A stretch of DNA of 5,490 nt from an uncultured Caulobacterales bacterium (lineage in GTDB: Bacteria; Pseudomonadota; Alphaproteobacteria; Caulobacterales; Maricaulaceae), in contig CALJNJ010000176.1 in the NCBI GenBank assembly GCA_937981945.1, forward strand, positions 1-5,490, given 5' to 3'. The translations under genes and the position numbers were made by a program. Under the pieces are notes generated by a model. It made no database searches and was not told the origin of the DNA. It was given only the letters and a program-made list of their open reading frames with translations. Shown one piece after another: positions 1 to 5,490 of this stretch. The number at the start of each line of letters is the position of its first letter. Positions within the stretch are counted from its first letter, which is position 1.

Positions 1-1748
1 ACATCTTTAAACGGGACTTCGTCCATAAATTTCAATCCGGCCATCATCATACGGGCGACCCAGAAGAAAATAATGTCAAAGGCTGTCACCAAAACCGATG
101 TCGGATAAAACCGTTCCAATTCAGGTGTTTGATTTGGCCAACCTAATGTAGAAAACGGCCAAAGCGCGGAGGAAAACCAGGTATCGAGGACGTCCGGATC
201 ACGTTTGATCGTATAGGACATTTTGGAGTCAGGCCCGGACGGAGAAAATGCAACATCAATATCCTCCCCTTCGGTCACTTCAATCTGAGAGGCGTATTTT
301 GACGCGTAGTCTTTTGCCAAAGATTTTGCCTTATCTAAGTCATCGGCAACAAAAATTTTCAGCTTGGGGTTAGCTGTATCGATGTCCTCGGACAGGTCAT
401 ATCCAAACCAAGCGGGAATACGATGTCCCCACCAGAGTTGACGTGAAATACACCAAGGCTGGATGTCTTTCATCCAAACGTTATATGTGTTTTTCCAGCC
501 TTCAGGGAAGAACTTTGTGGCGCCTTTCGCTGAGCTGTCATCTCCTGCGTGTCCGCGGTCGACGGCGGCGATGGCGTCTTTTGCCAATGTTTCGGCATCC
601 ACGAACCACTGATCGGCGAGCATAGGCTCAATAACCACTTTAGACCGGTCACCAAGCGGCTGCTGAATTTTCTTGTCTTCGACGGCGATCAACAGGCCCT
701 CAGCATCAATATCGGCAACCACTGCTTTTCGCGCCGCAAACCGATCCATGCCCACATATTTCTCGGGCATAATCTCTGAGGCCGTCATGCAAGCCTGTTC
801 ATCCATCAAAGAATACATCGGAATATCGTTGCGTTTAGCGACTTCATAATCGTTGAAATCATGGGCGCCCGTGATCTTCACGGCACCAGAGCCGAAATCA
901 GGATCAGGATATTCATCAGTGATGATCGGGATAAGGCGGTTGGCCAAAGGCAGTCGAACCATCTTGCCGACAATGGGGGCATACCGTTCATCATACGGGT
1001 GCACGGCGACAGCACCGTCACCCAGCATGGTTTCCGGCCGCGTGGTCGCGATTGAAATATAGTCCCGACTTTCCTTTAGCGTGACATTTCCATCCTCATC
1101 TTTTTCGACGTATTCATAAGTCTCTCCGTCTGCCAGTGGATACTTAAAGTGCCAGAAATAGCCGTCCACTTCCTTGTTCTCGACCTCAAGATTGGAAACA
1201 GCGGTTTGGAAATGCGGATCCCAATTAACCAGGCGCTTGTCCCGATAAATCAAGCCTTCTTCATAGAGTTTGACAAAGACCTTGGTAACGGCTTCGGATA
1301 AGCCGTCATCCAATGTAAAGCGCTCTCGCGACCAATCACAGGAAGAGCCCAAGCGTTTGAGCTGGTTGAGGATATTGCCGCCGCTTTCATCCTTCCATTC
1401 CCAAATTTTTTCGACGAATTTCTCACGGCCCAGCTCGGCGCGACCGGCGTTTCCTTCGGCGGCTAATTTGCGCTCCACAACCATTTGTGTGGCAATGCCC
1501 GCATGATCCATACCGGGTTGCCAAAGCACATCTTTCCCCCGCATGCGCTCAAACCTAATCAGAATGTCCTGAATGGTATTGTTGACAGCGTGGCCCATAT
1601 GCAGTGAACCCGTCACATTGGGCGGCGGAATCACAATGGAAAAGGCCTCGCGTGACGTATCCATGCGCGGCTTAAAAGCGCCGCTATCCTCCCACATCTT
1701 ATAAAGACGGGCTTCGGCTTCTGAAGGATTAAACTTTTTCTCAAGCAT
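1..1748 (-). CDS. valS: Valyl-tRNA synthetase, N-terminal two thirds (C-terminus beyond window)
   Basis: This cytoplasmic class Ia synthetase charges tRNA-Val with valine and edits mischarged threonine. I read the frame row by row and found 582 uninterrupted codons with no stop or frameshift. It begins with an ATG giving [14 protein letters not shown], a typical start for the family; a GTG two codons upstream is possible and a TAG closes the frame just beyond it. Visible landmarks are [13 protein letters not shown] with the HIGH-type signature HMGH at residues 50-53, the CP1 editing domain with TTRPETML (235-242), GAHDFNDYE (294-302) and [10 protein letters not shown] (373-382), then [10 protein letters not shown] (433-442), DTWFSS (522-527) and DIIFFW (558-563). 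The KMSKS loop, anticodon-binding domain and C-terminal coiled coil must lie past the left edge. The editing core reads GDGAVAVHP where E. coli has GDTGVAV, and GAHD where E. coli has PAHD; I take these as lineage variation. No clear Shine-Dalgarno precedes the start, and a terminator hairpin sits just upstream. Confidence 0.98.
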   Translation of the reverse strand, partial: MLEKKFNPSEAEARLYKMWEDSGAFKPRMDTSREAFSIVIPPPNVTGSLHMGHAVNNTIQDILIRFERMRGKDVLWQPGMDHAGIATQMVVERKLAAEGNAGRAELGREKFVEKIWEWKDESGGNILNQLKRLGSSCDWSRERFTLDDGLSEAVTKVFVKLYEEGLIYRDKRLVNWDPHFQTAVSNLEVENKEVDGYFWHFKYPLADGETYEYVEKDEDGNVTLKESRDYISIATTRPETMLGDGAVAVHPYDERYAPIVGKMVRLPLANRLIPIITDEYPDPDFGSGAVKITGAHDFNDYEVAKRNDIPMYSLMDEQACMTASEIMPEKYVGMDRFAARKAVVADIDAEGLLIAVEDKKIQQPLGDRSKVVIEPMLADQWFVDAETLAKDAIAAVDRGHAGDDSSAKGATKFFPEGWKNTYNVWMKDIQPWCISRQLWWGHRIPAWFGYDLSEDIDTANPKLKIFVADDLDKAKSLAKDYASKYASQIEVTEGEDIDVAFSPSGPDSKMSYTIKRDPDVLDTWFSSALWPFSTLGWPNQTPELERFYPTSVLVTAFDIIFFWVARMMMAGLKFMDEVPFKD

Positions 1749-1769
1749 GGTCACACATTTCTATTCTTG

Positions 1770-1803
1770 CAAAAATAAACCCGCCCCCTCGCAAGGGCGG
1801 GGT
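1770..1803 (-). terminator. Rho-independent terminator between popZ and valS
   Basis: On the minus strand a perfect 7-bp GC stem (CCCGCCC, 1801-1795, pairing with GGGCGGG, 1786-1780) encloses an 8-base loop and is followed directly by TTTATTTTTG. This is the classic intrinsic terminator form, oriented to end transcripts coming from popZ. It is unusual that valS begins only about 22 bases after the T-run, leaving almost no room for a separate promoter, so partial read-through or conditional termination (attenuation) is possible. The stem could also work weakly on the plus strand, where it is followed by TATTTT. Confidence 0.75.
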
Positions 1804-1824
1804 ATTTTCATGCCTTGTAGACCG

Positions 1825-1849
1825 CCCTGCCCGTTAAAACAAGACAGGG
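1825..1849 (-). other. Hairpin just after the popZ stop codon
   Basis: As minus-strand RNA, CCCUGUC (1849-1843) can pair with GGCAGGG (1831-1825) through seven pairs, one of them U-G, around an 11-base loop. No U-run follows on the minus strand, so it is not a terminator on its own. It lies 10 bases past the popZ stop and may protect the 3' end of the transcript or fold together with the terminator downstream. The pairing is seen; the role is inferred. Confidence 0.4.
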
Positions 1850-1859
1850 AATTTTCTGC

Positions 1860-3344
1860 CTATTTTCCGGATGAAATTCTTTTGACTTCTTTCGCCACGG
1901 CACGCTCGACAATGCTTTTCAGATTTTCATCAAGCCATTCCTTCAGCATCGGACGTAAAGCATCCTGTACCAATTCACCGATCCTCGGACCGGACTCTGT
2001 GATAACAGCCTTGTCTTCAACCGCTTTGGTCAGGGAAGCAAAAGCGCCGGCGGCGGCAGTTTCCTCTATTTCATTCAAAATCGCGTCATTTCTCGCTGTT
2101 TTAGCCATCTCATCATTCTCCTGTTCTGCGGGCTCGGGGGCTGCTTCCGGTTCAACAAACATGTCGGCGGTTTCGACTTCATGTTCTTCTTCAATTGGTG
2201 CTGTTTCTTCTTCTGAGAACTCGTTTAGCACCATATCCAGTTCTTCTAAAATTTCGTCAGCGGATTCGTCGGAATTATCGACGTCCAAAATCCCGGCAGC
2301 TTCGTCGATCTCTGCGTCGGCCTCGGCCGCTTCTGCTATTTGCAGCAGTAAATCTTCCGCGCTTTCTTCAGGGTCAGGAATGGCCAGCTCTTGGTCAACA
2401 GTCAGATCGAAATCGTTTTCGATCACGTTGTTTTCCTCTTCGCCTTGAAGGGCCATATCCAATATATCATTCAAAATCTGATCTTGTTCGGCCGCGTCAA
2501 CATCTTCGGTTACATCCAAACTTGCATCGAGCTCTTCCAAAATAGAGTCTTCGACATCAAACTCTTCGACAGAGTCAAAAACAGCGTCATCCGACTCAGT
2601 TGCAAATTTTGCAACCGCGTCTTCAGTCTCGTCTTCCAGAAAAGAATCGTCAGTGAGATCAGCCATTAAAGACTTCACCAAGTCCAAATCCGACTCCGCA
2701 TCCATATCAAATTCATTAATGTCAGCGGATTCGAGATTTGCGGCAGGCATTTCGACCGCATCGTCCAATAATTCTTCAGCTTCGTCAGCCGCAAAGTCGA
2801 CAATTTCGACAGGCTCTTCTTCGATGACCAAATCGTCGGTCAGATTATCAAAAACACTGTTCGACGTGTCTTCATCCGTAAACTCGCTCAAGTCCAATAC
2901 GTCATTTAACTCAGTATCAATTGTATCTTCGACAGGTTTGCTCGGAGCCAATAGATCGATATCTTCAAAATCATCCGCAAGATCGTTGGGAAGATCGTCC
3001 GTAAGTTCGGCAATATTGGTTTCGGCTTTTTCGCTTGAAAGCTTATCTTCCAAATCAGAAACCACATTTGAAACAGGATTGAACTCTGCTTCAACGGCGA
3101 TTTCAGGAATTTCCAAATCCTCAGTCAGATCTAAAATTGAATCGTCCAAAGATTCATCGAAATTCAAAGGCGTAACATCAGGAATATCAGCCTCGGCGGG
3201 CACGCCGCCAACGTCCAAATGCCCTTGATCCGCCACATCATCTTCCGCAATTATCCTGCGGATTGACGCCAAAATGTCTTCCATACTCGGTTCGGCGACG
3301 CCCGCTTCCGTACCCGATGTGGTATCTGACGTGTTATCAGACAT
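1860..3344 (-). CDS. popZ: PopZ-family polar organizing protein with greatly extended acidic linker
   Basis: PopZ self-assembles into a ribosome-free condensate at the cell pole and in Caulobacter anchors ParB-bound centromeres and recruits cell-cycle signalling proteins. The three-part plan is visible. Residues 20-35 (SMEDILASIRRIIAED) match the client-binding N-terminal helix almost exactly. Residues 34-412 are an acidic low-complexity linker. Residues about 420-494 match the oligomerisation region, with GAFASLTKAV (433-442), then LVQDALRPMLKEWLDENL (458-475) and VAKEVKRISSGK at the end. Caulobacter PopZ is 177 residues; this one is 494, nearly all the excess being linker. The linker holds about 139 Asp/Glu, five Lys and no Arg, and only about 16 Pro, unlike the proline-rich Caulobacter linker. 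The ATG start is supported by AGAGGA eight bases upstream and by the family N-terminus. It lies 127 bases after tolC and is followed by hairpins and valS. Serine-rich reading frames on the opposite strand are composition shadows. Confidence 0.95.
   Translation of the reverse strand: MSDNTSDTTSGTEAGVAEPSMEDILASIRRIIAEDDVADQGHLDVGGVPAEADIPDVTPLNFDESLDDSILDLTEDLEIPEIAVEAEFNPVSNVVSDLEDKLSSEKAETNIAELTDDLPNDLADDFEDIDLLAPSKPVEDTIDTELNDVLDLSEFTDEDTSNSVFDNLTDDLVIEEEPVEIVDFAADEAEELLDDAVEMPAANLESADINEFDMDAESDLDLVKSLMADLTDDSFLEDETEDAVAKFATESDDAVFDSVEEFDVEDSILEELDASLDVTEDVDAAEQDQILNDILDMALQGEEENNVIENDFDLTVDQELAIPDPEESAEDLLLQIAEAAEADAEIDEAAGILDVDNSDESADEILEELDMVLNEFSEEETAPIEEEHEVETADMFVEPEAAPEPAEQENDEMAKTARNDAILNEIEETAAAGAFASLTKAVEDKAVITESGPRIGELVQDALRPMLKEWLDENLKSIVERAVAKEVKRISSGK
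2109..3245 (-). other. PopZ acidic linker with recurring LTDD and D-x-[IV]-L-[DE] motifs
   Basis: This stretch encodes PopZ residues 34-412, a probably disordered polyanion in which about 37 percent of residues are Asp or Glu. Two short patterns recur. One is LT(D/E/V)D at residues 73-76 (LTED), 114-117, 168-171 and 230-233 (LTDD) and 314-317 (LTVD), often followed by a hydrophobic and an acidic run. The other is an aliphatic-acidic motif: SILDL (69-73), DVLDL (148-152), SILEEL (267-272), DILDM (293-297) and EILEEL (364-369). The second resembles the MEDILASI part of the protein's own N-terminal helix. The copies are degenerate and irregularly spaced, so this is not a clean tandem repeat. Whether they bind partners or only drive condensation is unknown. 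Confidence 0.7.
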
Positions 3345-3352
3345 ATTTTATT

Positions 3353-3358
3353 TCCTCT
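3353..3358 (-). promoter_or_regulatory. popZ ribosome-binding site AGAGGA
   Basis: The minus strand reads AGAGGA, then eight A/T-only bases, then the popZ ATG. It is the only clear Shine-Dalgarno at a gene start in this window, and it fixes the popZ start. Confidence 0.8.
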
Positions 3359-3362
3359 GAAA

Positions 3363-3377
3363 TGCCGCGCAACGGCA
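3363..3377 (-). other. Small hairpin in the popZ 5' leader
   Basis: TGCCG and CGGCA form a 5-bp stem around a 5-base loop, ending a few bases before the popZ Shine-Dalgarno. It could affect access to the ribosome-binding site, but a stem this short can arise by chance. Confidence 0.3.
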
Positions 3378-3390
3378 AATTCCCCTCATT

Positions 3391-3395
3391 GAATC
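3391..3395. promoter_or_regulatory. GANTC site (GAATC) in the tolC-popZ gap
   Basis: This is the recognition sequence of the CcrM adenine methyltransferase of many alphaproteobacteria, 47 bases from the popZ start codon. Methylation state at such sites can affect cell-cycle promoters there. The sequence is seen; regulation is inferred, and no convincing -35/-10 pair was found near it. Confidence 0.35.
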
Positions 3396-3453
3396 ACCAA
3401 GCTAAGACAAGCAGCAGCGATTGTCCAGCATCCTTAACTTTCTTGTGTGAAGA

Positions 3454-3458
3454 GAATC
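3454..3458. promoter_or_regulatory. Second GANTC site (GAATC) in the tolC-popZ gap
   Basis: A second candidate CcrM site lies 14 bases past the tolC stop codon, in the loop of a weak TTGTG/CACAA stem. Two such sites in a 127-base gap exceed the chance expectation of about one per 256 bases, though the numbers are small. Confidence 0.35.
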
Positions 3459-3471
3459 CACAAAGTCCGGC

Positions 3472-4896
3472 TTATCGCCATTCTTCGGGTAAAACATCGT
3501 CGACAAAACCGGGAAATCCCCCGTCTTGGATTTCCTGTAGGTTTTTGTCGGGATCATAATATTCCGTCGCCAAAGACAAACTCACGGCGTCGAACCCGCC
3601 GGTCAAAGTTAAAATCCTGTATCCGGCTTTTTCGACTTCACTCCGGCTGTTCAAAACCTTGAGGCGCGCCTCCAAAAGCTCTTGTTCTGCATTCAGTACG
3701 TCCAAAGCATTGCGGGTCCCGACCTCACGCTCTAGCTCAACGCCTTCGAGCGCTAGTTCAGCTGCAGATACTTCAACTTGTCCCGCTTCCATGGCCGCTC
3801 TGGCGGCAACCAGCCCTGCCCAGGCCTGCATAACGGCGGCTTCAATTTGGCGTTCCCGGTCTCTGGTTTCAAACATCAGACGTGTTCGGGCATTTTCAGC
3901 CGTTCTCAAGCGCGACGCATTCATTCCGCCGGAAAATATGGGGACCGTAATTTGGGCTCCGATAGATGCGCTCTCAGCCCGCTCCGGAAATCCCGCCTGA
4001 CCGCGCACACCGCCGACATTTCCGGTTAAGGCTACGATCGGTTTCTTGGCCGATTTTGCCACACTGATAGCGGCATCGCCGGCGTCTTCCTGATATCGCG
4101 CGGCTAAAACACCCGGGTTATTGTTTTTTGCCAATTGCGCTGCCTCTGCTTCGCTCTCCGGCAAAACAAAGCGCGGCAAAGGCTGTAAGTTCTCCGGCAT
4201 ATGACCCGTCATTTGTTTGTAGACAGCCCTGGAAATTTGCAATTGAGCATCTGCCTGAGCCAATCCGACCTTCGCGCCAGCTAAACGAACGTCGGCCTGC
4301 GCCAAATCCGTGCGCGTGCCGGCTCCCACCTCAAAACGGCTGTCGGCCGCCTCTTTCTGGCGCATTAAAACCAAGACATTTTTACGGCGAATTCGCGCGG
4401 CTTCTTCATCGCGCAGAACATCCACATATGCATTTGCAACTTTCAAAAAGACGTCAGTTTCATTGGCCCGTAAGCCCTCGCGCGCGGCGCTTATTCCTGC
4501 CATCGCCTGAGATTTTTGCGCCCAAACCCGGCCGCCTTGGTAAATCGGCTGGATAAAACGCAATTGTAGCGCCGCAGGTGACGACCAAGTGGTCCCGCTG
4601 GTTATGACATCGTCAAAACCGGGTATAGGGACAGAAAATGAAGGCGTTCTGGACATATCGACGGACACGGTTCCGGACAGATCCGATGTGAGCCGGCCCT
4701 GCGCGCCGGCCTGTACATAAGTCTCGTCCAGCTCTCTGAGACGAGCTCTTTCCGCTTGGAGGCCCGGATAATTTTGATAGGCCGATATCAGAGCTTCTTC
4801 CAGCGTTTCTCCAGAACTCTGCGCAGGCAGCAGCATTAGGAGCAAACCCGCAACTATTGCTGCCGAACGCCGGCGCGGGATATGCTTAAATTTCAT
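3472..4896 (-). CDS. tolC: TolC-family outer membrane efflux/secretion protein
   Basis: TolC-type proteins trimerise into an outer-membrane beta-barrel with a periplasmic alpha-helical tunnel, the exit duct for type I secretion and RND or ABC efflux. The 474 residues begin with a signal peptide: basic KFKHIPRRR, hydrophobic AAIVAGLLLMLLP, and probable cleavage near residue 29 before ETLEEAL. The family's internal duplication is visible: QPIYQGGRVWAQKSQA (116-131) corresponds to VPIFSGGMNASRLRTA (328-343), and FEVGAGTRTDLAQADVRL (188-205) to REVGTRNALDVLNAEQEL (400-417). These are the barrel-to-helix transition and long-helix segments of the two halves. The acidic C-terminal tail after the second half is short. 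The start lies two bases after the upstream methyltransferase stop with no obvious Shine-Dalgarno, suggesting translational coupling. No inner-membrane pump or adaptor gene is visible, so the substrate cannot be assigned; it may be the general-purpose TolC of the cell. The symbol is given at family level. Confidence 0.93.
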   Translation of the reverse strand: MKFKHIPRRRSAAIVAGLLLMLLPAQSSGETLEEALISAYQNYPGLQAERARLRELDETYVQAGAQGRLTSDLSGTVSVDMSRTPSFSVPIPGFDDVITSGTTWSSPAALQLRFIQPIYQGGRVWAQKSQAMAGISAAREGLRANETDVFLKVANAYVDVLRDEEAARIRRKNVLVLMRQKEAADSRFEVGAGTRTDLAQADVRLAGAKVGLAQADAQLQISRAVYKQMTGHMPENLQPLPRFVLPESEAEAAQLAKNNNPGVLAARYQEDAGDAAISVAKSAKKPIVALTGNVGGVRGQAGFPERAESASIGAQITVPIFSGGMNASRLRTAENARTRLMFETRDRERQIEAAVMQAWAGLVAARAAMEAGQVEVSAAELALEGVELEREVGTRNALDVLNAEQELLEARLKVLNSRSEVEKAGYRILTLTGGFDAVSLSLATEYYDPDKNLQEIQDGGFPGFVDDVLPEEWR

Positions 4897-4898
4897 GG

Positions 4899-5490
4899 TT
4901 AGAATGCGAAAGCCGGAGCTTTTTCCGTGCCTGATAACACAGGGACATTGGCGTCAAAAATAATTCGGTCACCAATCGTATCGCCGGTTCTGGTAAACAC
5001 GGTCGCGTGCCCAACACTACCGGAGCGCACAACTGCAACCAATCGGCCCATATTGGATAATTGATCCAGCCATGTTTTTGGAACTTCATTAACCGCGCCG
5101 TTGACAAAAATTACGTCAAATGGTCCGTGCTCTTTAGCCCCTGCTTTAATGTCGCCTTTGACGACTACAGCATTGTCGGCATTCGACTCTGTCAAATTCT
5201 CCGTTGCACGCTCAACGCGCTCATCACTGTCCTCGAGGGCAACAACCGTTTCGCCGATTTGCGCTAAAACCGCTGATGAGTAACCGCGCCCGCAAGCAAT
5301 ATCGAGAATAATATCCGTCGGCTTGATCTCAGCGGCTTGAATGAGCTTGGCCATGTCACGGGGTTTCATCATGATCCGTCCGGCTTCGGTGGTAATATCC
5401 ACATCGGAATATGACAGGGCAGCGGCAGACTTCGGAACGTATTTCTCGCGCTCAACGGCTCTGAAAGCCTTCAAGACGATATAGTCGGTT
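4899..5490 (-). CDS. pcm: Protein-L-isoaspartate O-methyltransferase-like protein, 5' end beyond window
   Basis: This is a SAM-dependent class I methyltransferase fold related to enzymes that methylate isoaspartyl residues for protein repair. The frame is open to the right edge, giving 196 visible residues that begin TDYIVLKAFRAVEREKYVPK. That aligns inside the usual N-terminus, so the TTG at 5474-5472 is an internal Leu codon and about 20 residues are probably missing. SAM motif I is LDIACGRGYSSAVLA, followed by the acidic ribose-binding position in VVALEDSDERV, then GPFDVIFVNGAVNEVP and LDQLSNMGRLVAVV. The C-terminus FDANVPVLSGTEKAPAFAF matches what I recall of the alphaproteobacterial branch. 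Two oddities: the segment before motif I reads EAGRIMMKPRDMAKL where classical Pcm has GQTISQP with its active-site serine, and the first glycine of the motif I GxGxG is Ala. True isoaspartate repair is therefore uncertain, and the symbol is by family only. The gene is tightly linked to tolC downstream. Confidence 0.88.
   Translation of the reverse strand, partial: TDYIVLKAFRAVEREKYVPKSAAALSYSDVDITTEAGRIMMKPRDMAKLIQAAEIKPTDIILDIACGRGYSSAVLAQIGETVVALEDSDERVERATENLTESNADNAVVVKGDIKAGAKEHGPFDVIFVNGAVNEVPKTWLDQLSNMGRLVAVVRSGSVGHATVFTRTGDTIGDRIIFDANVPVLSGTEKAPAFAF

Noticed and set aside
1820..1842. Possible valS promoter TTGTTT, 17-base spacer, TACAAG on the minus strand.
   Set aside because: Only 3 of 6 and 4 of 6 matches to the sigma-70 consensus, and it lies upstream of the terminator, so it would not bypass it.
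1747..2448. Plus-strand open frame of 233 codons, serine-rich, antisense to popZ.
   Set aside because: It mirrors the Asp/Glu-rich popZ codons, whose complements read as Ser-type codons; it starts inside the valS start codon region, has no recognisable domain, and popZ on the other strand is certain.
2653..3228. Plus-strand open frame of 191 codons, serine-rich, antisense to the popZ linker.
   Set aside because: Same composition effect; no ribosome-binding site or family resemblance.
3402..3431. Nine-codon frame (MLDNRCCLS) in the popZ leader with adjacent cysteines, a possible leader peptide.
   Set aside because: AAGG abuts the ATG directly, leaving no spacing for initiation, and no terminator or alternative hairpin follows that would make it an attenuator.
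3440..3465. Stem TTGTG/CACAA just after tolC as a tolC terminator.
   Set aside because: Only about five pairs with a large loop and no U-run after it.
5472..5474. TTG as the start codon of the methyltransferase.
   Set aside because: The frame stays open upstream to the window edge and the residues there (TDYIV) continue the family alignment, so TTG is internal Leu.

Overview
The window looks like ordinary alphaproteobacterial chromosome with roughly balanced base composition. All four genes lie on the minus strand in the transcription order pcm-like methyltransferase, tolC-type outer membrane factor, popZ, valS. I recall this order from Caulobacter- and Rhizobium-type genomes, and PopZ is itself an alphaproteobacterial pole-organising protein. 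The moderate GC and the acidic, low-proline PopZ would fit a marine Caulobacterales/Hyphomonadaceae-like organism, but that placement is inference. No mobile element, CRISPR array, rRNA or tRNA gene was seen.

Reading in the direction of transcription, from the right edge to the left: 5490-4899 is a protein-L-isoaspartate O-methyltransferase-like gene whose first codons lie outside the window. Its stop is separated by two bases from the start of a TolC/OEP-family gene (4896-3472), so the two are very probably translated together. A 127-base gap (3345-3471) follows, holding the popZ ribosome-binding site, a small hairpin and two GANTC sites. popZ (3344-1860) encodes a 494-residue protein with the normal PopZ ends but a very long acidic middle. 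A 111-base gap (1749-1859) holds two hairpins, the second a good intrinsic terminator that ends only about 22 bases before valS. valS (1748 to the left edge) is intact and in frame over 582 codons and runs out of the window before its KMSKS loop and anticodon-binding domain.

The genes do not form one pathway: envelope export (TolC), cell-pole organisation (PopZ), protein methylation or repair (Pcm-like) and translation (ValRS). The part most worth attention is popZ: an enlarged, strongly acidic linker with recurring aliphatic-acidic motifs and a local concentration of GANTC sites, the recognition sequence of the cell-cycle methyltransferase CcrM in this class. The composition of the protein explains much of the GANTC signal. 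I found no convincing undescribed multi-gene system.
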